Part shown: in pieces, positions 35,401-46,744 of the stretch
How the letters are laid out: each line of letters begins with the position of its first letter
Numbering within the stretch: the stretch's first letter is position 1
Assembly (NCBI GenBank): GCA_035772785.1
Contig: JAOCPU010000021.1
Location: 248,001-312,000, forward strand
Source: Phlebiopsis flavidoalba
Taxonomy: Eukaryota > Basidiomycota > Agaricomycetes > Polyporales > Phanerochaetaceae
DNA length: 64,000 nucleotides
Direction of reading: 5' to 3'
The notes under the pieces: model-generated
The model's input: the letters and a program-made list of their open reading frames with translations, nothing else
Databases searched by the model: none
Told to the model about the DNA's origin: nothing
Translations under genes and position numbers: made by a program

Positions 35401-37430
35401 TCAAAGTGTCGACCAATTAATGTGCGTGGTATACGATGGCGGAGCTTCTGTGTACGGTGAGCCTTCTTGGTCTATAATCACCGATGCCCGAGGAGTAGTG
35501 ATGTGCTCCAACGTAGGAGATATAGGAGATGGAGTATGCCGGCAGTCTATGGTATTAGCCGTCAATGTAGTGATCTTCTGGATTTTGCCGCATTGTGCTG
35601 TCTCCCCTTTTGATGCTTCTAAGTCCAAGATCCCTTTTGCCTAGCTTATGCCCTGAGCGCTTCAAGCAGTATAAAGTTGAGAATGCCGCCAGTAAGACTG
35701 CGAGCGGAATCGTGATCGCAACCACAATTATATGAGAAGAGGGTTTTGCTCCAGCTGACGCGGAGGGTAGGGAGATAATTGCGAGCGAAGCGAGCATATC
35801 CTGTCTAAAGGGGTGAGACCCCCCGAACAAATAAGTACAAATGTTAGCACGTAGCGCGCCGTTCACAAACCGCTGGTCGGCATTCCCAATGACATTGCTC
35901 TAGCACTCTCGACTGGTGGATATTTCGCCTCAAATTTATTGTGGCTACACTCAGCTCTGCATTAGCTTGTGTTTGATACCAAGAAATTTTATCTTCCACC
36001 AACTCTCGTTGTGGCCATCGAACGGCCCCGGTATTCTTGTTTTACTTCCTGCGCAGACACTGACACATACAAACACCCTCTAGACTGGCTCAGAATAGCT
36101 GATGAGCTCTATCCATCAACATATGCAGGCTACTAAACCTCTTAGACCTTTACTGTACAGATTCCGACATGTCAACGAGGATTCAGGCCAGGGCGCTTAC
36201 GACTTGGGTAGCGCGCGACGCTTTGGCCACAGGCTCACGCAACTTGCAAGCAACTCGTGGACCAAGCCGACTATGGTTGCATTCAAAAAGTCGACGTGAG
36301 AGGCATGGAGTGTCAACGAGTAAATCTTGCATGTAGATACTACAAGACTGAATTTAATTGAAGCGTCAGGCTTCAAAATGGCTTCGCGAGCACCCGACGC
36401 GAGCCGCGTGTCCATATTAGAGTGAGGCCTCGGCTGTCATAGTAGTTGATGTGGAGGTCGTAGCGGCCGCGATCGCACTGGTAGTGGTTTTGGCCAACGT
36501 CATTGTGTCGAATGCAGAGGAGGAACCGGCAGCAAGTGCAGAGGGGGAGCCGGAAATAAGAAAGAAGAAGAAGAGCCGGAGGCAAGTGGAGAAGAAGGAT
36601 CTGGCGTCACGTTCACTACTGATGTTGTAGATACAGAAGAATGCATGACGCCTTGTGACAGCGTGCTAGAGGACGCGGTTGTCGTTGGAATGACCAAATG
36701 ATTGCGGGATGGAAGCGGAATCTGGTGAGCCGTCGTCCCCTAACATGAGAGCTTCGTGAGAGTATCTAGTAATGGCGATCGCAAGTGCGAATTCTCCTCA
36801 CATCGTATAGATTAAGTAGTCAAACAATAGGAGCGATCGCTTGTCCGCCAGACTGTCCATTGCTCGTGACCACCTCATGCACGCCTTGCGAGGGGAAACT
36901 CGTACGACCATAGCAGCGTGTTGTAGTCGTAACGCTCTCGGTTGGTCTGCTGTGTGAAAGAACGTCGCAACCTGCATGCCATCGACATAAAAGAATAATT
37001 CCGTTCTTTGCGCTCCTGAGGTGGCATTGAGTTGCGGAAGAACACCATATATATAGACAGCCGATCCTGAATGAATCGTAAGTATGTGGTGCCAAACGAG
37101 AGACAGTTTGCTCACCATGAAGCGTAAATGTAGCATTTAGGGGTGAGGAACCTGAACCTGCCTCCTGCGATGCCGAAGGTGCAATCGTGCCAACTTTGGT
37201 CATACGTCTGTTGAGTATCGAGTACTGTGACACATGTTGAGCCACAAGTTGGGCCGTAGTGCCAATAGGCAGATGGTGTGTATTGAATCATGCCATGCGA
37301 CACGGGGTCTTCATAACTGATCATCTACTGTGACATTCACTGGCTTCCCGAGGATGGCAGTTGCATTTGCCAGGAGATAAATATTTGCTCGAAATGGGAC
37401 GGATATGCATGCTATCCTGTGAGCGCGGGA
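35401..37430 (-). pseudogene. single-pass membrane glycoprotein, basidiomycete family, decayed
   Basis: This matches a protein type common in mushroom genomes: an extracellular beta-rich part, a Ser/Thr-rich linker, one membrane helix and a cytoplasmic tail. The minus strand gives NATAILGKPVNVTVDDQ, then after a shift SYEDPVSHGMIQYTPS, YDQSWHDCTFG, SAVYIYGVLPQLNAT, TELFFYVDGMQVATF, and LLLFDYLIYT near 36810. The Ser-rich linker (TTTASSSTLSQGVMHSSVST, in minus-strand frames near 36650) leads to the helix HIIVVAITIPLAVLLAAFST near 35720 with a basic stop-transfer CLKRSGHKLGKR, and a tail ending EAPPSYTTHINWSTL. At least two frameshifts (near 37315 and near 35630) break it. Function is unknown in the family; a sugar-binding role is only a guess. 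Confidence 0.75.
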
Positions 37431-37439
37431 TGTTATAAG

Positions 37440-38110
37440 CTAAAGGGAAAGCGAGGACCACAGAACTGAGCTTGTCACCTAATGGTACGTACGCTTGACG
37501 AGGGCGGTTTGGTAGTATGAGAGAGGGGGTAGCATCGGGGATTGGGATAGCAACCTTCATGTCGGTTTTATGGACGTGGCGATGATGTGATTGCAGAGTA
37601 CGTCTGGCATGTAGCTCGATTTACGACCGCCTTGTCTCGAGTACCATCAAGGTATGATAGAACGAGAACTGATGTGGGGTTTTCTTTGAAGTATCAGTTT
37701 ACCGCTGCTAGAAGAGTAAATTAGACAGACTCTGATACGTTTTTGGTACCGACGCAATTCATAGCTTTCTATGGCATCAGAATTTGCTCGGATGAACTGG
37801 AGAGAACTGAAATGCAGGGAGATGTCACTGCCATGATTAGAATTCAATCTTACTTATATAAAGTAGTTGCAACCCGAGATCACCGACGACAACAAGCAGA
37901 GACAAAGGACAAAGCTGATTGGCTGTTCAACGTGCCATCAAATATGCCTGCTCAACGAGCACGTGAGCAATGTTGTAGAGCCGCATGTGCAATTGTGCTT
38001 TCTGGGCCAATATGCGTGCCATTAATATTGTGAAATTCAGAGGTTCAATGTTCAGTAGGTTTTAAAGATATGTGCTACAATAATTATGGGAGGTGTGTAT
38101 CATTATAATC
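37440..38110. other. intergenic, no supported gene
   Basis: A 96-codon plus-strand frame (37743-38033) lacks any recognisable feature. Confidence 0.4.
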
Positions 38111-38125
38111 CTGGGCATGCTTAGT

Positions 38126-38277
38126 GCTATATGTCTGGGCTACTTGGCATGCTACATATCTGGGTCTACTGCGAGGCTATTGAGCATGCTACATGTCCGG
38201 GCTGCTGGGCATGCCACATGTCCGGGCTACTGAGTATCCTATGTGTCCAGGCTACCGGGTGCATGTCTGGGTCACTG
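38126..38277. repeat. 25-bp minisatellite, about six units
   Basis: Imperfect units with consensus close to GCTACATGTCCGGGCTACTG plus GGCAT follow one another. One unit carries an extra 12 bases and the last is partial. Confidence 0.8.
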
Positions 38278-38639
38278 ACTGAACTGATAAGCACAAGGTG
38301 CCCTGAAGCGGTGCCTGTGGTAAGTACTTCCCTCGGTGCCAGACGTGTAAATGACAGAGCAAGAAGACACATACTTGGTGCAAAACTCTCAACGGGTGCT
38401 ACAATGAGCCGATAAGTATCAATGTACATGTGTATGGGTTCAAGGAGACTGTAAAGCCGTGGGTCCTTGACCAGGGGCGCAGCAGCCATTCTGTTTTATT
38501 CTGAATTTTTAGAAGCCGCAAGCCCGCAAGCAGCTGCTTATTTGAGCCTTAAGATTCTTTTCCATTGATTTATCTTCATGTTCCACTGAACAACAGGCAA
38601 TTGTTCAAACCCGTGCCAGAGCACGGGCAAGTGCTAGTC

Positions 38640-40230
38640 CTAACCTAAACTACTAATGTCGTTAACTCGCGTGAAGCAAACGCGACGAATATAGCTTGGG
38701 ACGTCTGATTCACGGCCTATCCTACGAGACTTGCTTGACAATAGTATCATATGCGCTCATGTCGCGGTTAGGGCAAGTTGAGGGAGCTCGCAGTGTCGGG
38801 GCGAGGCGATCTTCAAAGAAAACTGCTCCCAATTGGCGCTACTGGCGTTTCCTCCTCCCGGTCCCAAAGCGGTTAAGCACGTGGTGTCACGTGCAGAGTG
38901 GAACCTAAGGCAGTTTGAGAAGTACTCCTGCGGCTTGATGAGTACATGTGCACAATGAGAGTCCTGGATTGCGTTCGATATGACGAGACCGGTCTTTGTT
39001 AAGAGCGACCATCGACCCGGCTAGCCGTTGTAGAAGGTAGCCACCCGCGGGGCCACACCAGCTACCGGACAAGGTACCGCATGCGACAACGCAGGAGGGC
39101 ACTGTCCAACATTAACCATTCCAAATACAAGTTCAGGACAAGCAGCACGCGTTCTTTCGTTGACCTTCACGGAGGCTGGGGGAGAGTGGCCCATCATGAG
39201 TGCAGAAGTATAAAGCCCTTAGCGGGTTGGTCACCGTCGTCATCCACCCTTCTAACGGCGGCGTGGAACTCCTCGCGGCATAACACCGCACTTACACCCT
39301 CGAATTAAGGACTAGCGATCAACGATGGCCCGGAAGCGCACCGCGTTAAAGGAACGCTGACCTTCCCCGCAGGGTGCAGCCAATTCGTGCCGCTCGCAGC
39401 TCCGGAACAAGCACCCCTAACCAGTCCAATGCGGGTCTCCGAATGTCGCGGTAAGCTTCTTTTGAGGCCGATCAAACCATCGATGTTAACGGTTTTCGTA
39501 GACCACAACGCCGCACCACTGGCACAGCGGTCGCCACGCGCACCGCTAACAGAGGGTCTCGACACACGAGGAAAGAACACGAAGCCGCATTAGCCCTTCT
39601 GTTGCTCCGCGAGGAAGCAGTTGCTGGCGTTGGTCGTGGTAGGGTAGGCGACGACAGGTCATGTTTCGAATCGCGAAAGTGACCACAATATGCTCGACCC
39701 CAACTTGACCCAAGTCACGGCAACCGACATAGCGGCGGACATGATGGCAGCCGAATATTCCAGGCGGGGGTTTGGGTATAGACCCAGCCCTCGACTTGGT
39801 AACGTCATCAGCCCTAGGGAATGTCCAAAGCATGAGTATGTGTCAGATGCTTTGCAGTTGATGCAACAACTCACCTCTGCTGTAGGGCGCATCACACTGA
39901 ACAGAAGCCGAATATCCAGGGAGGAGTCGACGAGGGTGGCTTGGAGATATCCTCCATCCTTCCATCGCAAGATGAACGAAAGGAAGATAACACCAAGACA
40001 GCCCGAAGGAGCTTTCCAAGCCGCCATCCACTCCGAAGAGACGTCCTATGGCTGGCAGTCCTCTAGTGAAGAGCTTGATCAAGTCTGCTCGGCGACCGAA
40101 CGCTCTCCAAGGGAGCGAAGGACCAAGGACTACGGGTTGATTTCGAAGCAGGCGGACGTGTCGGCGCCCCAATAGTCCCTCTGCACGCCAAGCAGGCCGG
40201 GTCTTCCTCCGGTTGTCGTGGCACAAGATA
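38640..40230 (+). other. unresolved coding-like stretch
   Basis: Plus-strand frames with protein-like sequence (WIAFDMTRPVFVKSDHRPG near 38990, ARVLSLTFTEAGGEWP near 39165, TLTFPAGCSQFVPLAAPEQA near 39370, then a 161-codon open frame with ATG at 39690-40175) suggest an old multi-exon gene. Stops and shifts separate them, and a 122-codon minus-strand frame (39659-40027) overlaps. I recognise no family. Confidence 0.25.
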
Positions 40231-40950
40231 CATTGCCGCAGCTGCTAGCCTTTTCTGAGGATGCGCCTCCCGAAGGTCGAAGACGTCACCGCACTGTTAC
40301 CAGCTGGGGGATGTATCAATCTTCCTCGACTTCGGCTGGGAAGGCGGAAAGCCTCGTGGCGGAAATGATCGCGACTCCAATGGCGGGGGGACTGTAGGAA
40401 GGAGCGTCCCTCATCTTGTAGCTGATCTTCGAGAAGAATAGCGGTCCAGGGCTCGCAGTCCGTGTGGTGTTCTTTTTTTGGAACGCCAATCATAATCATC
40501 TTGCTGGCTGTCATTTGTATCTTGTCGCAACTTCTAAATCTCCGTGTCATCCTACCGAATCTACATCGCAATGTATTAAATTCGACCATGTAAGAGCTGA
40601 TCTCAAAAACCAATGAAACGCACCTCGGTCATGGGGTGAGAGATCACAGGCATAAGTCACTTCCCAGCTACTTCGAACGCGTCCTGCATCCGCTTGGTTG
40701 TCCAAGTAAGGTTTGTTCGGGATCTGGATAGCGTAGGGTCATCATCATAAGCCTCGGGTTCTCCACGCTTGGTTTATCGCAGAGACCTGTTTCAAACGCG
40801 ACCGGATACCAGCCTTCCATGACGAGACTGCCTGGTCTGACGAGGAAGAGTAAGCAATACGCTAGTGAGCTCGCTCTTAAAGCTCACCTGAGACAGTTTA
40901 CGCATGTTCACAGTCGTTTAGACTTTTGCTTACATTAGGGTGAGAGCGAC

Positions 40951-41472
40951 GTGGCAGACAGTAAGGGATGTAACAAAAGTGTCCTGCCTCGGGGAGTGAG
41001 ACTGGCTGGCAGCGGCGGTGACGGGAGAAGGAGAGCAGCGGAAGCGCCCAAACGCTCCTTGCCTCCTACCACCTCCGACTGCCGTCTTGAACCTCATCTC
41101 CCTTGCGCAGCCTGGCTGTGTGCCGACACACGACCGTACAGCAATTTTCGCGAAGCCTTCAAACATTTTTATGCGGGAGAAGAGCGCGACAACAGCAGGT
41201 TTTGGGAGTCATATTGGCGAGAGGTACGCGCATATTCGTACCTCTGCTTCCCAAGAGCCGACCAGACTTCACAGCCGCGCATGGTGGATCCCTCCCAAAC
41301 ACGCCATTTGAGGATGATCCAAAAGTCGTCAAGCGCATCTCTTAGGCAGGACTTGGAAAGCACTGTCAGCTCCAATAAGAACTGGGCCTGTATCCTGGAA
41401 CCGAACTTGCCTCGAACCGATGCTCCTCGGGTTTCACTTTCTGCCCCCTCTTGCTCTCGGCGATGGCTGTAG
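40951..41472 (+). other. 173-codon open frame, unassigned
   Basis: The frame starts with ATG and stays open, with FREAFKHFYAGEERDNSRFW in its middle, but the opposite strand is also open for 151 codons (41169-41624). No domain, promoter or intron supports either strand. Confidence 0.25.
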
Positions 41473-42960
41473 TGGGGTGTCTTCACTTGCCACCCATGGC
41501 TCTGGTACGCCTTCAGCTCGTCTTCGGCCTTGCGACTCGTCTTCTTGCCTGCTTCTTTGATTCTTGGCCAACCGGCCTTGCCGCGGTCTAGGTGGATACC
41601 GGGGTCAACACGAGAAATCACCATTGCGACATGAGGTCTGGATCAGTATGGGAGGCTACCTGGGCGATCCATACTCCTGTGGTGTCCTAGTGTGAGTACA
41701 CCAAACACGGATAGTAGTATCGTCAATTTGATTGATGATATTACGATTTACAGGCCCATTTTGCGCAAGCAGATTTGCAGATTGTGACTTCCTACGGGAG
41801 AGGTATTCAAGGCCAAACTCCAGCCTTATTACAGCCTCCGGTCCTTTGCTAGGCCCTGTCCCACCGCCTCGTGGACCTCCACACGTCTCGAGCTTCCTTT
41901 CGGGTAGGCCTGTCAGTTCTGTCCAGCTTCTTCTCCCGTCTACCCTTTGGGACTACAGGCTCCATCTGCCGTCTGCATACAAGGATTGAAACGTCCGCGT
42001 TTGACGCGCCTGAAACAGTCGCCCATTGGTCGCTGGTTGCCATTCGCTTCTCTGGGCTCACTGCTCCTCCCAAAGGCTCTCTTTATGCTAAGTTATTATG
42101 TTATTGTACCCTGTACGACATGTATACGTACTACGATGTTATGAGATTTGCGGGTGTCCAAGGCCATAGGAGCCTTCGGACCCTTGAATTTTAGCAGAAT
42201 CTGCACTACTTCCAACTCTGACTTGTCAAGTCTCCGAATAGTCATAGTTATATTGTTTCCGGTAAGGATGGTAAGGATTAGCTGACGATTATTCTGGCAA
42301 GATACGCAGAAATAGAGAGAGGCGTTGAGCGCTACTATCGAACCACTGGTGGTGTGGCGTGCGACTCGGAACCCGCCTTCACTGTGCACCGTTGAGTTCC
42401 ATTGTCGAGGTTTCCCTTATCGTTTCACGTGTTGGGGCGCAAATGTGCGCTAGTGATACTTTCCGTAGAATCTCTCGAATTACCCTGTGTCTAAGCTCCT
42501 CAAGCTGAATGACGAACGTCGAAAAATTTCCCAGCACCACCACTCTGGACGCGAGTGTGAGATCATTCAGGTACATGCTGGACCGCTAGCTGCTACATAC
42601 TAAGCAAATATTTGAACTCATGATGCACTTCGCTGGTTACTCGAGCTTTACTCGAGCGAAGTGCCTCGGACAGCCACGATGTCTCGTTTGGCCGGTGGCC
42701 ACAGAAGTGGTTGAAGTCTCGGCCACGGATGTACACATGGTCGACATGGGACAGACTGCGTCAGAATGAGAAGGGTTTGGAGGTTCATTTAACCTCCGGC
42801 GATGGCCTTCAACCCAGCGCATGCGCTGATCACGTGAGGGTGCGCGAGGTGCGAGGTGGCTCGAAACTTGTCGTTGGAGCGGCGAAAGAACCACGTGGGG
42901 ACGTGTACGAGGAGAACTGCCTGTCCGCCCATATATTGTTTGTGGCCACACATTATTAGC
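41473..42960. other. intergenic, no supported gene
   Basis: Short plus-strand frames at 41732-42194 change phase and have no motif. The last 100 bases contain the upstream region of the next gene. Confidence 0.4.
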
Positions 42961-42967
42961 GCCAACG

Positions 42968-42975
42968 TATATAAA
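42968..42975 (+). promoter_or_regulatory. TATA box
   Basis: TATATAAA is followed by CACTCGCTCGCCCGCTCACG and a CT-rich tract (CATCCTCTCTTCCCTACATC), 97 bases before the ATG at 43072. This is a strong fungal promoter pattern. Confidence 0.7.
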
Positions 42976-43071
42976 GTCCACTCGCTCGCCCGCTCACGAC
43001 CCATCCTCTCTTCCCTACATCGCACCCTGAAAAAACCCTGAACCCCTCATCTCCACGTACAACTGTGCTCG

Positions 43072-44113
43072 ATGGGTTGGCTAGACATCGTGAGGAATTC
43101 AGTCGACACACCTGTGAATCCGAACGACTTCGGTTCTCTTCCAACGATGGTTCGACCTGGCAATACGCGTGGATCTGGAAATAGTCTTGGCCTCACGGGC
43201 GCGGCAGACCACGAGGAAGAACGGTGAGTTGCACATAGTAGTTACTTGAGCTTAGGGTGTTAACGCCGAATTGTTGTAGAGCTGAACGCAGTGTACCTGG
43301 CGGATCCTCGCCACTGGCGACCTGGGCCATGTTAGAAGCTGCGGATGTCGACGATGTGACAGGAGACAAAGACTACACCAACGACGACTATGACGCCATG
43401 CAGACTGGGGGGTCCGACATTGAGGGAGAAGAGCTTGACTCCAACGTCACCGCCAAAATTGTGAAGGCCGACGCGGTTCCTGCAGGAGAGGTATCACCAG
43501 CAGGCGACCAGGGCCACATCAGGCGCTACAAATGTCGCGGGCCACACAGAGGCATCCTTTGCATCAGCATTTGACGATACTGATACAACTGATACCACCG
43601 AGAAGGCTTCGACACAAGCACAAGCCCTAAAGTCTGGAGAAAATGACCATCCGTTGGACTGCACTGCACTGCCTTCAGGTCGGATTGGCAGGCCCATTCG
43701 CAAATGGACCTCTTCCGTTCTTGTTACAATTCGGCATACCGGAGTCGAAGTCACTGGAGAATATCTTGACCACACTCGCGAAAAGACGTCCTGTCGAAGA
43801 CCTAGAGAACACGAGAGGAGATAGCACACTAGGAGAACAAGACCACTTACACTCGCCTGATCATCCGTTGGGGATGTGTACAAACGAAGGCCGGAAATCG
43901 AAACCCCACCCCAACGCTCAATTCCAGAATCAATTGCCTTTCATCCTTTCCGAAGACTATCTTCCACAGGTACCGGGGGGGGGGGGGGGCCGTCTCCGAA
44001 GCTCTCCACGCAATCCATACCACGGGGTCTTTTCCCACACCGTACCGGCCATGGGAGCCACGGGTACGGGACCGATGTCGCGCTTCGGCGACTTCCGCCC
44101 TAAGGACGAGTAA
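43072..44113 (+). pseudogene. unknown acidic protein gene with TATA promoter
   Basis: The ATG at 43072 starts exon 1 (43072-43223). A 56-base GT-AG intron (43224-43279) joins in phase to an acidic exon containing LEAADVDDVTGDKDYTNDDY and DIEGEELDSNVTAKIV. Without a shift the frame stops at 43574 and gives a product of about 148 residues. Sequence in the next frame looks equally protein-like (NVAGHTEASFASAFDDTDTT, SGENDHPLDCTALPSGRIGR), as does a third near 43880-44100 with SIPESIAFHPFRRL, so the gene was probably longer and has been shifted near 43510. A run of 15 Gs (43975-43989) lies in the last part. I do not recognise the family. The intron, promoter and acidic character recall the acidic-repeat family, but I could not align them. 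Confidence 0.45.
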
Positions 44114-44619
44114 GGAGGTTGGGAATGCGGAGCTGTCGTAGAGTTAAGCTGTCTCGTGCTGTCGTTGATGATATAGAAGCGTCATGGAGCGCTAATAGTA
44201 GCTAAATAATGCGCATAAAACCTGCTTTCAGTACCAGATCTTGTCACTATGAGCTCTCGACATACCATGGAGTGAACTGGTCCGTCTTCGAAACGGAAAT
44301 ATATGGGCGAATGTTGAGCGAGGTTTTTTGTGTGTCCTCTGTCACAGCTCTTATAGCAGCCATGTTCTGACTGGCGGCTGTCCGGGTACAAGTCCTTGAC
44401 TTTCAAATCTGTGCCAAGCCAGTTGGTCGCGACGGGGTCACAATGTCGCCGATTGCTCTTCATCCTCTTTCGACGTCTGTCATTGTGTTCGGGGTCGCGT
44501 AGAGATTGATTGAGGGAATAGCCCTATGCTGTCTTCAGCACTGCAAATGACAGTGAATATAAGGGCGAGAAGACTCCACGCAACTCAGACGAACCTGCTT
44601 TTGTACTCTCCATTTGCGC
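44114..44619. other. intergenic, no supported gene
   Basis: No gene or repeat seen between the acidic gene and the transposon. Confidence 0.45.
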
Positions 44620-44627
44620 GATGAGGG
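44620..44627. repeat. target site duplication, left (GATGAGGG)
   Basis: Perfect 8-base direct repeat GATGAGGG flanking the 5.4 kb element; the partner is 50060-50067. Confidence 0.92.
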
Positions 44628-44660
44628 AGGCCCCCTGAAAATAGGGCAAGTAGGCTACCC
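44628..44660. repeat. left terminal inverted repeat
   Basis: About 33 bases, starting AGGCCCCCTGAA and ending GGCTACCCG, imperfectly inverted at 50028-50059. Confidence 0.88.
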
Positions 44661-44683
44661 GGGAGATGGCCGAATTTTGGGCC

Positions 44684-45199
44684 AAAATGTCCGGACGGGC
44701 CGCGGCCCAAAATGTCCGGAAATTTGGGATTGCCTACCCAAAGGTCCAAATTTTGTCCGGATCCCCGGCTAGCCTAATATCTTTTCGTATTTTTCGCGAA
44801 TAAATCCGTTAAAATGCCTGCAAATTCGGGACATAATCTAAGCAGCATCTATCGCGGTTTCATGCCATACATGAGATGCAGAGGGACTTCGAGTAAGTCT
44901 TAGGGACAGCCATGATGCATATACAATCAATCGAGCCTGCGCTCCCACTACGGCTCAAGCGCCGCAGTGGCCGTCTGGTCACAAAGTGATGTTGAGGTGA
45001 GGGTTATCCACGAAAATTTATGTGTCTCTTATCACTTCTCAGCTGGCCTCGCCTGCTCACCATAAGCGCCCAAACTATCGAGCTTGTATGAACTCATCGT
45101 GGCCGTCGGCGTCGCGGTCGCGTTGGCGCATCACCGCACCCACGTGGTTGTCCGGACTTGGGGGTAGCCTCGCCCGGTGATGGTCCACATTTTGTCCGG
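44684..45199. promoter_or_regulatory. left subterminal CCGGACAAAAT motif cluster
   Basis: AAAATGTCCGGA (44684-44695 and 44709-44720), TTTTGTCCGGA (44751-44761) and ATTTTGTCCGG (45189-45199) repeat in both orientations near the left end. Such subterminal repeats commonly bind the transposase. Confidence 0.6.
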
Positions 45200-45500
45200 C
45201 CATTTGGCATTGCCTCTGGGTCCAGCTTCGTCGCACCGAGAGAGGGCAGTGTCGAGTCGAGAGACGGTACGCGCTGCGCTGTGTAGGTTGGGTAGACCGC
45301 CCGAAGGGCGGTGTACGCAGCACGAGTGAGCCGCTTCCCCAACCACGCTGCTGCTGGTAGGTTTGCTGGAAACCGGTCAGCAGCGGACTGCGGTGAACTG
45401 AGTGAGCCTGCCCACCCAACCACCGACAGCAGAACCGCGCAGCGCCTCGCAGCCCCGTGCGGGGTCCAGGGGGGGCCTGGTCCAACAATAGCAGCCCAAA

Positions 45501-45870
45501 GAGCCTCGACTGACTTGCGAAACGGGCACAAATGTGACCTATGTACCACTCAGAATGCGAGTCCCGAGACGGGCAAATGCGTACAGCTAGTGCACTGAGG
45601 TAGCCCACGAGAACGACACACATCAAAACACCGAGACGCGGCGGCAGCCATGCACAGCGGCTCCAGCCGAGTCCGCGACGCCACAGAGCCTCAACAGACC
45701 CGCGAAACTGGCACAACGCGACCTGCGTACCACCCTGATGATGATGAGTCGCGAGACACGCAAAAATACCTGCAGCCAGCGCACTGAGGAACCCTCAGGC
45801 GCGACACACGCCAAACACTAGAGCTGGCCTGAGACGTGTGGCAAGCCACGCACAATGGCTCCAGCCCCCC
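45501..45870. repeat. tandem repeat of about 184 bp, two units
   Basis: Units begin GAGCCTC(G/A)AC at 45501 and 45685, share GCGAAAC(G/T)GGCACAA, GTACCAC and GCACTGAGG, and end near GGCTCCAGCC (45660 and 45863). Confidence 0.7.
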
Positions 45871-46227
45871 GACAACGCCACACAGACAGTGACACAGTGG
45901 CCGACAGCCGCGCGGCCTGCGCGAAGCCAACTCCAACCACACCGAGCAGCCGCCCAGGGCGCCGGAAAGCACACAACGCTCGGTGCGGTGGTTCCAGAGG
46001 ACAAAACAGACCATTCACAGCACGCCGGCGTGACGCATCCAGCCAAACGCGAAGGGAGACGTGGGAGCGACTGTAAGAAACAACCCAACACAGGTAGGAC
46101 TCGGGCACACTAGGAGCCGGGCGAGAAGCTGTAAGGCAGACAAAAACAGGTGGAACCGCTAAACGAGCAGCATACGCGTAGGTAGTAAAAGCCACATGCA
46201 CAGGAGGGTTGCCACCACCGCGCGAGG

Positions 46228-46235
46228 CGTGCGCA
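46228..46235. repeat. target site duplication, nested element (CGTGCGCA)
   Basis: Perfect 8-base direct repeat CGTGCGCA; the partner is 46737-46744. Confidence 0.92.
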
Positions 46236-46736
46236 TAGTGTTGTTGGCAGATAGCTGTCCATTCTGCCCTGCCCATTGTGCCAAAGCGGCAGTTGCCAGG
46301 CAGAACTCAAAGGGCTTGGGCAGATATCGGCGAAAGTCAGGCGTCTACCCAGAGAATATACCATTTTGGGGCATATTTTGGGGCTTTTGTCGCATATTCT
46401 GGACTAATCCTAGCACCAAACGTCATTTGCAGTCCAAGACCGCGCGAAAGTAACGGTCGGGCAGTTGGTCTCGCCGAGCGATCCTAGCGCGCGATCACAC
46501 CAAAGACCTCCATGAAGCGATGTTACTACCTCTATCACGTCCGACAATGACACCATGGCTGCTCCAAAAGGCAAGGACATGACAATTGCCTAAGAACATG
46601 CAAGCCACAAGTATAACAAATGTTTTACTCACTTAAGGCGCCTCGGGAATTCGCCGCTTTCTGCCACCCATGGCAATTGCCGTTTGTGCCATTCTGCCCG
46701 GCACAAATACTGTCGAATAATTCTGCCACAACACTA
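46236..46736. mobile_element. nested 501-bp hAT-type MITE
   Basis: The left end TAGTGTTGTTGGCAGA is inverted at the right end (reverse complement TAGTGTTGTGGCAGAA); the inner 60 bases are also imperfectly inverted (GGCA(G/A)TTGCC in both). The perfect 8-bp duplication CGTGCGCA flanks it. The TIR start TAGTG fits the hAT terminal consensus and the 8-bp duplication fits hAT. Base composition is normal, with 17 T in the row 46381-46440, against the T-poor host element, confirming a later insertion. It has no coding capacity. Confidence 0.9.
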
Positions 46737-46744
46737 CGTGCGCA
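46737..46744. repeat. target site duplication partner, nested element (CGTGCGCA)
   Basis: Direct repeat of 46228-46235. Confidence 0.92.

Noticed and set aside
45075..45716. 213-codon minus-strand open frame in the transposon
   Set aside because: It overlaps a 151-codon frame in another phase, covers a tandem repeat and has no transposase-like motif (no RNase H-type acidic triad or zinc-finger pattern visible).
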